This document shows, piece after piece, positions 35,936 through 46,325 of a DNA stretch of 64,000 nucleotides. Below the pieces are notes generated by a model. It saw only the letters and a program-made list of their open reading frames with translations, ran no database searches and had not been told where the DNA came from. The stretch comes from Methanoregulaceae archaeon (GTDB lineage Archaea > Halobacteriota > Methanomicrobia > Methanomicrobiales > Methanospirillaceae). The stretch is taken from the NCBI GenBank assembly GCA_021371995.1, contig JAJFVA010000010.1, positions 1 to 64,000 of the forward strand. Direction: 5' to 3'. Each line of letters starts with the position of its first letter. Position 1 is the first letter of the stretch. The position numbers and the translations under genes are program-made.

Positions 35936-37702
35936 TTATTCCTTGAGCGGTTCGAATGCAGTCCCACTCCATGTTACGTTTGCATGCCCCGAAAATTCAA
36001 GCACATTAAGCCTTACACCGTGCACGAGGACGGACATCAATCCGAGGATGAGATTTAAGCTATGGCCGGATAAAAGAATTACGGCACCCGCCACTAATGC
36101 AATAATGCCAGTGCCGAATCCGGATGCCAGATAATTTGTCGTATTTGCTACTGCCAGGGTTGCCATACCCACCGCAAAAAGACGAATGTACGAGATGACG
36201 TCAGTAATATTGTTCATAAAGCTCAATGCAATCGTTCCCATCCCTTCCCCGATGCTTCTGATAATATTTGATCTTCTGGGATTGGTAAATAGAATTACCA
36301 GGATAACTCCTGCAACAACCAGCCATATCCCAAAAGCTGGAAAAGGATCTCCCAGTATCAGCGTCCTTGCCAGGAAAAACGCAGTCCAGAGAATGCAAAT
36401 ATATCCTATGTCAGCGAGCGCTCTTGCTGACGGAAGTTTTAGTAATGCCCTCCACGAATGAGCAATTGATAAGTGCAGGGCTCCCAGAAAGAAACAGAGC
36501 GTTGTCACGAACGCGGCGTTATTGAGTTGTGGAACGAGGGGTGGTAACCCCCACTGGCCAAAAAAGGTGCCGGTCAGCAGACCCCAAATAACGGCACTGG
36601 AACCCAGGAGATAGAAAAGCGATATAGCAGTCCTCATCTCTCTATTCATCATCTTCTTTTTCTTCAGCCACAGAGATAGCAGCAGGGTTATTATGATATA
36701 GGTAAGTCCATAGCCGGCGTCTCCGATGAGAATACCGAAAAAGATACTGAAAAAAACCAGGAACACCATGCTGACATCCAGCTCATGATAGCCGGGCGTG
36801 AGCCCTAGAAGTCCAAGAACCGGCTTTATCATCTCAACCCATCGGGGATTGCGCAGGAGTGTGGGTACATTGTCATCAGGGAAAGGTTCAGCGATGAGTA
36901 TGCCCCATTTATTCTTCCTTGATTCGGCAATCAGATGTTCCTCCCTGTCAAACGGGATGTATCCCGTTACATAACTGAGTGCCCCCTCTCTGCCCAATCC
37001 AGCTAATACCTGCTGGAATTTGATCTCTTTCTCCAGTTTTTCTTTGATATCTAAAAGGTCATCATAATAAGCGGCGGAACTGGTCACTTCAGATTTAATT
37101 ATCTCCTCGTTCCTGGTGTTCTCAGCAAGGCACGATTTGAGCAGGGACAGGCCCTGCTCCGGAGGAATAATTTCTTTAAAATTGCATTCAAACGGTCGTC
37201 GCGATACCACAGCCACATGGGCAATATCGCCGGCAGTAAATATTGTCTTTACCACCACGTCATCGGGAAAATTTTTAATCTCTGTTATTGGTACCTGGTA
37301 TAACTTGAGATAAATGCCGTTTTTTTGTAAGGACCGTACCTGGGTGAGATCAACATCGCCCCATCGTTCCCATTCGTTAATGTGCCCAATGAGAGTCCTT
37401 TGGGAAGACTCCAGTTGTTCCTGCCTTTTACCAAGTTCGGTGATACGGTTTGCCGTTTCGATCCAGTCACCGCTGATTTTACCCTGTCCATGAATTTTTC
37501 TGTCAGATTCTGCCACCTGATTCAGGACATCAAACGAAGAATTTATCAGGGCAACTCTCTCAAAAAGGGCCGGAATATCTCGTCCTTGCGGCAGATTCTG
37601 GTGCTCTACCTGCATGACGCCCAGTGTACGCAGGTTTTGTATTGTCGCTTCTGCATCCCTGTCCTGGAAAATGATGGTGGCCTTTTTCATCGGAACAATC
37701 AT
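35936..37702 (-). CDS. ntpI: V-type ATPase subunit I (second ATPase)
   Basis: A 588-residue subunit with a cytoplasmic N-terminal half (about 1-300) and seven or so membrane segments. SYIRLFAVGMATLAVANTTN holds the conserved Arg, and HGVRLNVLEFSGHANVTWSG is the family end. Clearly divergent from the atpI at 31.7-33.7 kb and shorter by 62 residues. It overlaps the D-subunit stop by 4 bases. Confidence 0.92.
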   Translation of the reverse strand: MIVPMKKATIIFQDRDAEATIQNLRTLGVMQVEHQNLPQGRDIPALFERVALINSSFDVLNQVAESDRKIHGQGKISGDWIETANRITELGKRQEQLESSQRTLIGHINEWERWGDVDLTQVRSLQKNGIYLKLYQVPITEIKNFPDDVVVKTIFTAGDIAHVAVVSRRPFECNFKEIIPPEQGLSLLKSCLAENTRNEEIIKSEVTSSAAYYDDLLDIKEKLEKEIKFQQVLAGLGREGALSYVTGYIPFDREEHLIAESRKNKWGILIAEPFPDDNVPTLLRNPRWVEMIKPVLGLLGLTPGYHELDVSMVFLVFFSIFFGILIGDAGYGLTYIIITLLLSLWLKKKKMMNREMRTAISLFYLLGSSAVIWGLLTGTFFGQWGLPPLVPQLNNAAFVTTLCFFLGALHLSIAHSWRALLKLPSARALADIGYICILWTAFFLARTLILGDPFPAFGIWLVVAGVILVILFTNPRRSNIIRSIGEGMGTIALSFMNNITDVISYIRLFAVGMATLAVANTTNYLASGFGTGIIALVAGAVILLSGHSLNLILGLMSVLVHGVRLNVLEFSGHANVTWSGTAFEPLKE

Positions 37703-38310
37703 AGCGCCACCTCTTCCAAACCGGTTTCTTCAATCTTGTTTTTGGCAATTTTGCTCCGGCCGACAGCATTGGTCATCTGGTCACCGATATAAATTTTTAT
37801 CAGTCTGATTGCCTCTTTTGCTCCGGGGATTTTTACTTTCTCAAACAAGTTGACGCGCTGGGTTGTTATGCGCAATTCATGATTCAGAACTGAAATTCCT
37901 TTTTCAATGACATGTATCTCTTCCAGCAAAGAAACCATATCCCTTAATGCACTCAATCCCGAATCCAGCCAGAGAGGCGTGAGGAACAGGTCATACTCTG
38001 GGGTTTCAAACACAAGATGTTCGAAAACAGGGATATCGACACCGGCAATGTTTTTCTTACCAGTGATTACGTTTTGAGGTTTAAGCCATTTTTTTATCCC
38101 TGGAGCTTCTGACAGCAGTCCAGACCAATCTTTCGCCGATCGCTTCTTTTCGGATAAGACTCGCTCTCTCTCCCGGAGAGCGCTTTGCTGGTGCAGAATT
38201 TCAAGCTGGATCTGCTGCTTTTTCAGCTGCAGAGTGGGCAGGTACCGCTCGTACTGCCGTAGGGCATCCCTTTGTTTTTTCAGTTCACCCTGGGTTAATT
38301 TAATTTTCAT
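37699..38310 (-). CDS. ntpD: V-type ATPase subunit D (second ATPase)
   Basis: About 203 residues, a coiled-coil D subunit: [20 protein letters not shown] at the start and [21 protein letters not shown] near the end. The ATG at 38310 is preferred over one at 38334, which overlaps the B subunit further. Only weakly similar to the atpD at 25.5 kb. Confidence 0.88.
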   Translation of the reverse strand: MKIKLTQGELKKQRDALRQYERYLPTLQLKKQQIQLEILHQQSALRERERVLSEKKRSAKDWSGLLSEAPGIKKWLKPQNVITGKKNIAGVDIPVFEHLVFETPEYDLFLTPLWLDSGLSALRDMVSLLEEIHVIEKGISVLNHELRITTQRVNLFEKVKIPGAKEAIRLIKIYIGDQMTNAVGRSKIAKNKIEETGLEEVAL

Positions 38311-39604
38311 GCTTGTCGGGCCAGTACTGGTCAATTACAGATCTCTTAATCCCTGTCTCTTCAGGAGAGAAACAATCATGCAGAATCTTCCAGCCGAGGT
38401 CGAGGGCTTTTTCCAGCGGGATATTAACCTTGAGCGACATCATCCTATCTTCGAATAGTTTTCCATATTTCAGGAGTTTCATATCCCATGCACTCATCTG
38501 AAATCCCATTGACTGTTTTTCCTGTGTTTCACGGTAATCGGCGAAAAGTTGGATCATTGTGTCCATGATCGTCCGGTGGTCATCGCGGGTTTTGCCATTG
38601 ACGAGCTGCTTAAGGCGACTTAAAGAACCGAATGGCTCGATAACGCCGTTTTTAAGATAAAATTGCCCCTCGGTAATATAGCCGGTATTGTCTGGTATCG
38701 GATGAGTTACATCATCTCCAGGCATAGTGGTCACTGCAAGAATTGTGATCGATCCCGCATTCTCAAAATCAACCGCCTTTTCATAACGGGCTGCAAGGAG
38801 GCTGTAGAGGTCTCCCGGGTAACCCCTGTTTGAGGGAATCTGTTGCATCGTGATGGCAATCTCTTTCAACGCATCACAGAAATTACTCATATCCGTCAGG
38901 AGAACAAGAACACGTTTTCCCTGAAGAGCGAAATTCTCTGCCACGGCCAGGCTGATATCCGGAACAAGCAGGCACTCGACAACGGGATCGGCTGCAGTAT
39001 GCATAAATACGATCGAATGGGAAAGTGCACCGTGCTCTTCAAGGGTGTCCCTGAAAAATAGATAATCATCGTATTTTAAACCCATGCCACCCAGAATAAT
39101 GATGTCAATTTCTGCCTGGGTTGCAATTCTTGCCAGCAATTCGTTGTATGGTTCACCAGCGATTGAAAATATTGGAAGCTTCTGGGATTCGACCAGAGAG
39201 TTGAATACATCGATCATGGGAATACCTGTACGAATCATCTTGTTCGGGATAATTCGTTTTACCGGATTAACCGGCGGCCCGCCAATGTCTACAAGATTTT
39301 CGATTAGCTCCGGCCCGTTATCAAGAGGTCTTCCGCTTCCGTTAAAGATCCGGCCAAGGAGCATATTGCCGGTAGCAACACGCATCGGGTGACCCAGAAA
39401 TCGTACCCCATCACCTGTAGAAATACCGCGGCTTCCGGTAAAAACCTGTAAAAAGACTTTTTTTCCGTCAAGGCGGATAACCTGGGCCAGGGAGGTTCCC
39501 TGCCTGGTGGTAACCTGGGCAAGTTCTGTAATTCCTATGTTTTCTGCCTCAACAGTGATGACATCCCCGACAATCTGACTGATGCTGGTATATAATTTCT
39601 GCAT
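38300..39604 (-). CDS. ntpB: V-type ATPase subunit B (second ATPase)
   Basis: A 434-residue non-catalytic B subunit. It has the family blocks [24 protein letters not shown] and [21 protein letters not shown]. It is about 30 residues shorter than the archaeal B at 26.1 kb and clearly different in wording, pointing to a separate, bacterial-type lineage. It starts one base after the A-subunit stop. Confidence 0.93.
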   Translation of the reverse strand: MQKLYTSISQIVGDVITVEAENIGITELAQVTTRQGTSLAQVIRLDGKKVFLQVFTGSRGISTGDGVRFLGHPMRVATGNMLLGRIFNGSGRPLDNGPELIENLVDIGGPPVNPVKRIIPNKMIRTGIPMIDVFNSLVESQKLPIFSIAGEPYNELLARIATQAEIDIIILGGMGLKYDDYLFFRDTLEEHGALSHSIVFMHTAADPVVECLLVPDISLAVAENFALQGKRVLVLLTDMSNFCDALKEIAITMQQIPSNRGYPGDLYSLLAARYEKAVDFENAGSITILAVTTMPGDDVTHPIPDNTGYITEGQFYLKNGVIEPFGSLSRLKQLVNGKTRDDHRTIMDTMIQLFADYRETQEKQSMGFQMSAWDMKLLKYGKLFEDRMMSLKVNIPLEKALDLGWKILHDCFSPEETGIKRSVIDQYWPDKHEN

Positions 39605-39605
39605 A

Positions 39606-41342
39606 TTAATCGTTCCCGGACCGCCCGATTACAAATGCGCTGATCTCTTTCTCAGTTCCTTTAAATTCATCGCTCTGCCAGGGAAGGGAGTTCCATCCTT
39701 TGAAAAGTTGTCTCAATTGCTGGAAAAAATGCAAGGCCGCATCTTTATCTTCAAAGATGAATTCCGATTCCATAACACGGTAAATAAAATCAAAAATGTA
39801 AATCTGTCGCTCTTTTGAGGTAGCTTCATCAACTGGATCAAAGGCATTCTGCTGCAGGTAGACAAAATCAAAAAATTCTGCTTTCAGGTAATCCACGTAA
39901 TCGGAAAGCGACGTTCCTTCTTCCCCTACAACTTTCATCATTTGTGCAATATCGAAACCCTTGCGCAGGATTTCATGTCCCCGCTCTTTCTGTTTCTCAT
40001 CGATGAAACTTTTGTATTTGCTCCAACTGATTAACGGGTCTATTGCAGGGTATCTGCGTGCATCGGAACGATTGCGGGAGAGCCCGTGGAAAGCACCAAC
40101 CACCTTTAACGTTGCCTGGGTCACCGGTTCTTCAAAGTTGCCACCTGCAGGGCTGACAGCTCCGCCAATAGTAACTGACCCCGTAGAGCTGTCGTGTAAA
40201 CGAACTAACCCTGCTCTTTCATAGAAAGAGGAGATACGCGACTCCAAATATGCGGGGAACGCCTCTTCTCCGGGGATCTCTTCAAGCCTCCCGGACATTT
40301 CACGCATGGCCTGAGCCCAGCGGGAAGTAGAATCTGCCAGTAACAGCACGTCAAGACCCATCTGCCGATAATATTCAGCTATTGTTACCGCAGTATAGAC
40401 ACTCGACTCCCTCGCTGCTACAGGCATTGAACTGGTATTACAAATAATAACGGTACGGTCGCTCAAAGGCCGGTTGGTCCTCGGATCAACAATAGAGGGG
40501 AAGGTTCTCAGTGTTTCAACAATTTCTCCCGCTCGTTCGCCGCAGGCAGCAATAACAACCACGTCCACATCGGCATGGCGACTTATCAACTGCTGCAAGA
40601 CCGTCTTTCCTGCCCCAAAAGGACCGGGAATACAATACGTCCCGCCACGGGCCACTGGAAAAAGCGAATCGATAAGACGCATCTTGGTAACAAGGGGTTC
40701 CTCAGGTTTCAGTCTCTCTGCATATGCCTGAATCGGAATTTTCACCGGCCACTTCTGACTTAAAAATACCGGCACTATCTTACCGTTCAGGTCTCTAATT
40801 TGAGCCACTGCATCGTGTATTGTGAACTTACCGGAATTTTCAATTGACACAACTTCATAATTCCCTTGCAGGGAGAATGGTATCATGCAGTAATGCTTGA
40901 ATATTTTTTCTTCAACAAATCCAATTTTATCTCCGGCACGTACTCTGTCACCCGGTTTCACCAGAGGGGTGAAATCCCAGGTTCCCGTATCAGAAAGTGC
41001 CTTTATGTATACGCCACGTTTTAAGAAAAAGCCGCATTGCCTTGCAATCTCGGGTAAAGGGTTTTGCAGGCCGTCGAATATCTGCCCGAGCATTCCCGGC
41101 CCCAGCTCAACCGAAAGGAGCTCCCCGGAAAACTCAACCTCTTCACCAATTTTTAAGCCGCCGGTTGCCTCATAGACCTGCATTTCCGCAAGATTGCCAC
41201 GCACACGGATAATTTCAGACTTAAGGCGCTCTTCTCCATGCCTGATATAGGCAACTTCATTCTGCATGACGGGGGAATCGAAAATGACAGTAACCATGTT
41301 GCCACTGATCTTTACAATTCGACCGTTTGAGAGTGCTGTCAT
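39606..41342 (-). CDS. ntpA: V-type ATPase catalytic subunit A (second ATPase)
   Basis: A 578-residue catalytic subunit. The P-loop is [12 protein letters not shown], unlike GGFGTGKTV of the first ATPase, and [20 protein letters not shown] is conserved, so ATPase activity is expected. The GPFGAGKT wording and the neighbouring DUF2764 gene match bacterial V-type operons. Confidence 0.95.
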   Translation of the reverse strand: MTALSNGRIVKISGNMVTVIFDSPVMQNEVAYIRHGEERLKSEIIRVRGNLAEMQVYEATGGLKIGEEVEFSGELLSVELGPGMLGQIFDGLQNPLPEIARQCGFFLKRGVYIKALSDTGTWDFTPLVKPGDRVRAGDKIGFVEEKIFKHYCMIPFSLQGNYEVVSIENSGKFTIHDAVAQIRDLNGKIVPVFLSQKWPVKIPIQAYAERLKPEEPLVTKMRLIDSLFPVARGGTYCIPGPFGAGKTVLQQLISRHADVDVVVIAACGERAGEIVETLRTFPSIVDPRTNRPLSDRTVIICNTSSMPVAARESSVYTAVTIAEYYRQMGLDVLLLADSTSRWAQAMREMSGRLEEIPGEEAFPAYLESRISSFYERAGLVRLHDSSTGSVTIGGAVSPAGGNFEEPVTQATLKVVGAFHGLSRNRSDARRYPAIDPLISWSKYKSFIDEKQKERGHEILRKGFDIAQMMKVVGEEGTSLSDYVDYLKAEFFDFVYLQQNAFDPVDEATSKERQIYIFDFIYRVMESEFIFEDKDAALHFFQQLRQLFKGWNSLPWQSDEFKGTEKEISAFVIGRSGND

Positions 41343-41354
41343 GTATCTCCCCCA

Positions 41355-41885
41355 TTACTGTTGAATAGCTTCTTCAAGAAGGATTGTTCCTTCTGCACTT
41401 CGTATGTTCTCCCAACGCTGGAGTATCAATAATTTATAGGCATAGGTTATCAACAAATCCAAATCAAAATAATGGGACGTTGCCAGCTCATCCAACAACT
41501 TCCAGCGTGTTTCGTCCAGGGACTTCTCATTATCAAGAATTGAACCATTTATATTCATTGTCGAAACTACCGGGGCAAGGGAAGAGCCGCTGTATCCTTC
41601 TGGCCGAAGATACGCCGCAGGGTCAACATGTTTTTTATGGGAGCGAATCTTTACCACCTCATTTCGCAGAGCAGTATCGAACTGAATCCATTTCTGAATA
41701 ATCAGGGATCTCTTGGCTTTTTTCGAATATTCCTCGGGCTGCGGCAGGGTTCTTAAAAGTTGAAAGTCTTTTTCCGGAATAAACTGGCGGCAAATTTCAA
41801 GAAACCGATCAAACGAGAATGGTGGTTTCATTCCAAAATGCAGCATCGGCAGGCTTGCAATCAGATAGGGATAAAAATCTGCCAT
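41355..41885 (-). CDS. DUF2764 family V-type ATPase-associated protein
   Basis: A 176-residue protein beginning MADFYPYLIASLPMLHFGMK, then PFSFDRFLEIC, the DUF2764 signature. In bacterial V-type operons (chlamydiae, spirochaetes, Bacteroidetes) this gene sits between E and A and is thought to take the place of subunit C. Its presence here marks the operon as of the bacterial kind. It starts 6 bases after the E subunit. Confidence 0.85.
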   Translation of the reverse strand: MADFYPYLIASLPMLHFGMKPPFSFDRFLEICRQFIPEKDFQLLRTLPQPEEYSKKAKRSLIIQKWIQFDTALRNEVVKIRSHKKHVDPAAYLRPEGYSGSSLAPVVSTMNINGSILDNEKSLDETRWKLLDELATSHYFDLDLLITYAYKLLILQRWENIRSAEGTILLEEAIQQ

Positions 41886-41891
41886 CTTATC

Positions 41892-42503
41892 TCATTCCTC
41901 AACTGCTTCCTGCAGAATCCTGTTCAATTTCGGTTTAAGGTATGTGCCGATATATGCTGCCAGGGCTTTGTCGGTGAAATCATAGCAGGATTTTCCATCG
42001 TCGAAACTTATGGTAAACCCTCCCTGAATTTCTTCACCGGGCTTCAGAATGATCCCCCTCTCGGTTTCTTCACTGAGTCTATGTAAATAATGTTTTTCCA
42101 GTATTTCCAGGTCTTTTTTATTGAGTATAACCGTAATGTCACTACGTTCCGCAGTGCTATAATTACTAATAACTTCCAAAAGGAGTCTGAAGAGTGCATC
42201 CGGAGTCAGAGCCTGCTGTATGCCCGAAACCACAATACGCCCCAGCATGACATTGATTTCTTTTCTTACTGAGAGAAGCAGATCTCTTCCCGCCTGGGCA
42301 AGCAGGGCTTTTTCTTTTTCATCTTCACGGCGAATTCTTTCGTTTGCAGCAGAAATCATTTCTTCTGCCTCAAGCCGTGCCCGGGAGAGGATGGTATCAG
42401 CCTTTTGATTTGCTTCAGCCTCGATATTTCGAGCCTTTTCCTCTGCAGCCCTGATTCCTTCCTGATTTATTTTGTCGATCAGGTCTCTAATCTCTTCTGG
42501 CAT
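41892..42503 (-). CDS. ntpE: V-type ATPase subunit E (second ATPase)
   Basis: A 203-residue subunit with an N-terminal charged coiled coil (AAEEKARNIEAEANQKADTI) and a C-terminal globular part (GEEIQGGFTISFDDG). First gene of the seven-gene operon E-DUF2764-A-B-D-I-K. There is no separate F or G/H gene next to it. Confidence 0.9.
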   Translation of the reverse strand: MPEEIRDLIDKINQEGIRAAEEKARNIEAEANQKADTILSRARLEAEEMISAANERIRREDEKEKALLAQAGRDLLLSVRKEINVMLGRIVVSGIQQALTPDALFRLLLEVISNYSTAERSDITVILNKKDLEILEKHYLHRLSEETERGIILKPGEEIQGGFTISFDDGKSCYDFTDKALAAYIGTYLKPKLNRILQEAVEE

Positions 42504-42825
42504 ATGTGAAACTCATCCCCCATTCTGGTTATTACCGAGGAATTTAATGAAATCCATATTCTGCCTCTTTTCGGAGTTGTAATGAATTTTTTCATTCCAG
42601 GTTCAACCTGCCTGGTGTTTCTTTTCTGTTTCCTGATCAGGGATATCAAATCAGCCGGCAATAGAAACAATCTCCATCATCACCATCAGGATATCACTTA
42701 TCATATACATTCCTTTCAGACCCTATGAAAAGATCGATGGGATTACACTCATTCTTTGCTCCGGGAACGAAGAAAACTTTTATATTGTTATTTGCTAACA
42801 TATAGCATGATTTATAATCGCCAGG
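42504..42825. promoter_or_regulatory. Divergent promoter region between second ATPase and livG
   Basis: These 322 bases hold no recognised gene. A TATA-like CTTTTATATT at 42777-42786 and a palindrome at 42793-42807 precede livG. On the minus side no single TATA box stands out for the ATPase operon. Confidence 0.5.
42793..42807 (+). promoter_or_regulatory. Palindromic operator candidate before livG
   Basis: TGCTAA-CAT-ATAGCA, one mismatch from a perfect TGCTAT-N3-ATAGCA palindrome. It begins 12 bases after the start of the TATA-like box and ends 18 bases before the livG GTG. Over 19 bases (TTGCTAACATATAGCATGA) it matches the livK element at 16 positions. Confidence 0.65.
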
Positions 42826-43563
42826 GTGAAGACGGTGCTTGAGCTAAACGGAGTAACAAAAAAATTCGGAGGACTGGTCGCCGTCAACGGGGTCGATCTG
42901 AAGGTGGGAGAGGGTGAAATTCTCGGGCTTGTAGGGCCAAATGGAGCAGGAAAGACTACGCTCCTGAATATCATTTCAGGCATCTACCGGCCAGATAGTG
43001 GCTCGGTCCGGTATCTCGGTGAAGACATCTCCCGGTTCTCGATAAATAAGCTATGTAAAAAAGGCATTGCGAAGACGTTCCAGCAGACACATTCATTTCC
43101 TGGTATGACCGCACGGGAAAGTGTGATGATCGGATCGATCTTCGGGAACGGTCATAAAGTAACCCTTGACGAAGCTCGCGCGGAAGCAGCAGTTCTGCTT
43201 TCCCGCGTTGGATTTCCTGCTGAACGGGTAGATATGCCCCTCTTAAACCTGAATGTTATCGAGCTTCGTCGGACCCAGCTTGCACGGGCACTGGCTTCTC
43301 GTCCAAAAATCCTCCTTCTCGATGAACTGATGACAGGCCTCAATCCCAGTGAGAGTGCCGAGGCGATAGCTCTTATCAAAAGTCTCCGGGATGACGGGAT
43401 TACCATTGTGATGATCGAGCACGTAATGCGGGTAATCCTGGGAGTCTCGGACCGGGTTGTCGTCCTGGATCATGGTGAAAAGATCGCAGATGCAACCCCG
43501 AACGAAGTGATACAGGACAAGCGGGTCATCGATTCGTATCTTGGCGAACGATATGCATGCTGA
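42826..43563 (+). CDS. livG: Branched-chain amino acid-type ABC transporter ATP-binding protein LivG
   Basis: A 245-residue ATPase with Walker A GPNGAGKTTL and Walker B ILLLDELMTGLNP. The usual LSGGQ signature is replaced by NLNVIELRRTQLARALAS, a variant that some LivG proteins show. It couples ATP hydrolysis to uptake through LivH/LivM. The start is GTG, just after a shared palindrome, and the end overlaps livF by 7 bases. Confidence 0.9.
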   Translation: MKTVLELNGVTKKFGGLVAVNGVDLKVGEGEILGLVGPNGAGKTTLLNIISGIYRPDSGSVRYLGEDISRFSINKLCKKGIAKTFQQTHSFPGMTARESVMIGSIFGNGHKVTLDEARAEAAVLLSRVGFPAERVDMPLLNLNVIELRRTQLARALASRPKILLLDELMTGLNPSESAEAIALIKSLRDDGITIVMIEHVMRVILGVSDRVVVLDHGEKIADATPNEVIQDKRVIDSYLGERYAC

Positions 43564-44273
43564 CTCAAAATGCCCCGCTGCTCGAAATCCGGCAGCTGAA
43601 TGTCTCCTATGCAAATCTGCAGGTTCTCTGGGACGTGAGCCTTTCCATTGGCGAGGGTGAGATTGTCACACTTCTTGGAGCAAATGGTGCAGGAAAGACC
43701 TCCCTTGTTCAGAGTATATTCGGCCTGAACAAGCCAAGGAGCGGCAGTATCCTTTTTCGTGGGAAGGCGATAACCGGCATTGCACCCTACGATGTTGTCA
43801 GGCAGGGTATAATGCTCGTACCGGAAAAACGCGAACTTTTTCCAAAAATGACCGTGAGGGAGAACCTGATGCTCGGAAGCTATTCGCATACCGGAAATAT
43901 GGCCGATATCGGTGAGATATATGCACTGTTCCCTGCATTGCAGGAGCGGACAGACCAGCTTGCCGGTACACTCTCCGGGGGCGAACAGCAGATGCTGGCA
44001 ATAGCCCGTGCCCTGATGGCCCGTCCCTCCATGATTGTTCTCGATGAACCATCCCTCGGGCTCTCCCCCCTGCTTGTTACTACCGTGCTTGATTCTGTGC
44101 AGAGCCTCAACAAGGGAGGCCTTACCATCCTTCTTGTCGAGCAGAATGTGCAGCATGCGCTCGAGATATCGCACCGGGCATATATACTTGAGAACGGGAG
44201 GATCACGAGGGAAGGATTTGCATCTGAACTGCTTAAAGATGACCAGATCAGGGAAGCATACCTGGGGTTATAG
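43557..44273 (+). CDS. livF: Branched-chain amino acid-type ABC transporter ATP-binding protein LivF
   Basis: A 238-residue ATPase with Walker A GANGAGKTSL, an intact signature LSGGEQQMLAIARALM and Walker B MIVLDEPSLGLSP. MLVPEKRELFPKMTVRENL is typical of LivF. It overlaps livG and converges on the livKHM unit. Confidence 0.93.
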   Translation: MLTQNAPLLEIRQLNVSYANLQVLWDVSLSIGEGEIVTLLGANGAGKTSLVQSIFGLNKPRSGSILFRGKAITGIAPYDVVRQGIMLVPEKRELFPKMTVRENLMLGSYSHTGNMADIGEIYALFPALQERTDQLAGTLSGGEQQMLAIARALMARPSMIVLDEPSLGLSPLLVTTVLDSVQSLNKGGLTILLVEQNVQHALEISHRAYILENGRITREGFASELLKDDQIREAYLGL

Positions 44274-44428
44274 TCCTGAACAATTGTTAAAGTTTAAATA
44301 ATTCTCTGCGCTTAATCAATGATTCGGTTTAATTTCAACAACAGCTACCTTCTGTCAGGAACTACCCCGGATGATCATAGCAGATGTTTCAGATATTCTG
44401 GAATTGGTAAACAGTAATTGAGAAGATT

Positions 44429-45394
44429 TCATATTCTTCTCTTTCTTGCATCAATAATACTCCTGATTTTTTCCGGGAGCGAGACAATCCCCTTAGGCAG
44501 GAAGATGATAATCAGGATCAGCAATACTCCGATAATAATGAAGCGTGCATACGTAAGCCCCATGGACTGGAGACTGTCCCAGATAAGGGTGATGACAACA
44601 GTCCCGATTACCGGCCCGGCAAGAGTCCCAAGACCCCCGCTGATAGAGTAGATAATCGGCCAGAAGGATATATCAACACCAAAAATTTCCGGGGTGATAT
44701 ATCCCAGGTAATGGATCTCAAGCGCACCGGCAAGGCCGGCAAAATACGCACTCACCATGAATGCGAACAGTTTATAGCGGACCGGGTCGATCCCTGCAGC
44801 CCTGGCCTCAAGCTCATTTTCCCGTATTGCTGAAAATGCAAGCCCTATTCTTGAATTCAATATTATCCTGAACAGGATGAGTATGAGAACTGCAATCAGC
44901 AGGATGGAGTAATATTCGTAGAGGAGATAGTTCGGGATCGAACTTGAAATCAGGGGAGGGGCTGCAACACCATCCCATCCACCTGTTGTTGACGCGAACT
45001 GGCTCACTACAAGTACCTGGATAATGATTGCAAACCCGAAGGTGACCATGGCCAGGAACCACTCCTTGAGTCTTACACAAATGACCCCTATAAAAAGACC
45101 GATAAAAGCTGCGGCGGCACCACCGAAGAATATGGTCAGGTATGGGGAGAGCCCTGATTTAACCGCAATCAGGGTTGAAACATACCCCCCGATCCCGAAA
45201 AATGCTGCATGACCAAGAGAGCCCTGGCCAGTGTATGTAAGAAAATTCCATGCCGATGAGAAGATGATGAAAATGAGCATAATGATGAGAACGGTCAGGA
45301 GATAGACATTGCCTGATACAATTGGGAAGAGGATGGCACACAGGAGGGTTACCAGGATCACGAGTAATGTTGTCCGGTTTTTTACGATCTCCAT
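44429..45394 (-). CDS. livM: Branched-chain amino acid-type ABC permease LivM
   Basis: A 321-residue permease with about nine membrane segments. The LivM wording YTGQGSLGHAAFFGIGGYVS and the EAA-like loop ENELEARAAGIDPVRYKLFAF are clear. It starts 3 bases after livH. Confidence 0.93.
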   Translation of the reverse strand: MEIVKNRTTLLVILVTLLCAILFPIVSGNVYLLTVLIIMLIFIIFSSAWNFLTYTGQGSLGHAAFFGIGGYVSTLIAVKSGLSPYLTIFFGGAAAAFIGLFIGVICVRLKEWFLAMVTFGFAIIIQVLVVSQFASTTGGWDGVAAPPLISSSIPNYLLYEYYSILLIAVLILILFRIILNSRIGLAFSAIRENELEARAAGIDPVRYKLFAFMVSAYFAGLAGALEIHYLGYITPEIFGVDISFWPIIYSISGGLGTLAGPVIGTVVITLIWDSLQSMGLTYARFIIIGVLLILIIIFLPKGIVSLPEKIRSIIDARKRRI

Positions 45395-45397
45395 TTC

Positions 45398-46279
45398 TTA
45401 CTCCCCCGATTCCCCAAATAGCCCGGTTGGCCGGAAAATGAGGACGACAATAAGAATGATGAATGCAACCGCATCCTTCCAGGCACCACCAATCGTGAAT
45501 ATCGTGATATTTTCGGCAATACCGAGCAGGAGGCCAGCGGCAATCGCACCAGGGATACTTCCAAGGCCCCCGATAATCACAATGGCAAATGCTTTCACTG
45601 CCGGAATCGATCCCATGTACGGGTTAAATACCTGGCCGCTTACCACCCATAAGGTACCAGCTGCTCCTGCAATACCTGCCCCGATACCAAAACTGATCAT
45701 GTCCATTTTTTCGACATTAATCCCGACAAGCATCGCTCCTTTCCGATTCTGGCTCGTCGCACGGATCGCATGGCCAAGAGATGTTCTCCGGAGAAAAATA
45801 TAGAGTCCGATAAGAATTCCTGCCGTTGTTGCAATGATAATGAGATAATCAAGGGGTATTTTCATACCGCCGATCATGATGGTGATCGATTCATAAGGAC
45901 TATGGAGGACTCTCCACTCATCAGTCCATATGATCGCTGCTGCGTTTTCGAGGATATAGATCAGGCCGATGCTGATAAAGATCTCATTGAGTTTTCCTGT
46001 GCCAAGAATGGGCCGGAAACAGAGTCGTTCGATTGTCACACCCACAAGGATAAGTATCGGGATTGAGGCGGCCAGCAGAACGTACGGGTTGAATCCGGAG
46101 ATCACAAAGAAGGTGAAGGTAACATAGGCACCTATCATCAGGAGCTGGCCGTGGGCAAAGTTCACGACTTTCATTACCCCGAAAATGAGATTCAGACCCG
46201 TCGCAAGGAGGATGTAGATACATCCGGCATAAAGCCCCCAGAAAAGGACCGGTACAATGATCTCGGGATTCAAATCCAT
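45398..46279 (-). CDS. livH: Branched-chain amino acid-type ABC permease LivH
   Basis: A 293-residue permease with about eight membrane segments. GLNLIFGVMKVVNFAHGQLLM and the EAA loop ATSQNRKGAMLVGINVEKMD are the LivH marks. It is followed closely by livM and preceded by livK with a gap of 46 bases. Confidence 0.93.
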   Translation of the reverse strand: MDLNPEIIVPVLFWGLYAGCIYILLATGLNLIFGVMKVVNFAHGQLLMIGAYVTFTFFVISGFNPYVLLAASIPILILVGVTIERLCFRPILGTGKLNEIFISIGLIYILENAAAIIWTDEWRVLHSPYESITIMIGGMKIPLDYLIIIATTAGILIGLYIFLRRTSLGHAIRATSQNRKGAMLVGINVEKMDMISFGIGAGIAGAAGTLWVVSGQVFNPYMGSIPAVKAFAIVIIGGLGSIPGAIAAGLLLGIAENITIFTIGGAWKDAVAFIILIVVLIFRPTGLFGESGE

Positions 46280-46325
46280 CGGCTTATCATCACCTCATAT
46301 GAGGGCTGGACGGAAAAAATGTGTG

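Noticed and set aside
43470-44174. A 234-codon minus-strand frame across livG and livF
   Set aside because: It is antisense to two well-defined ABC ATPase genes and shows no domain.
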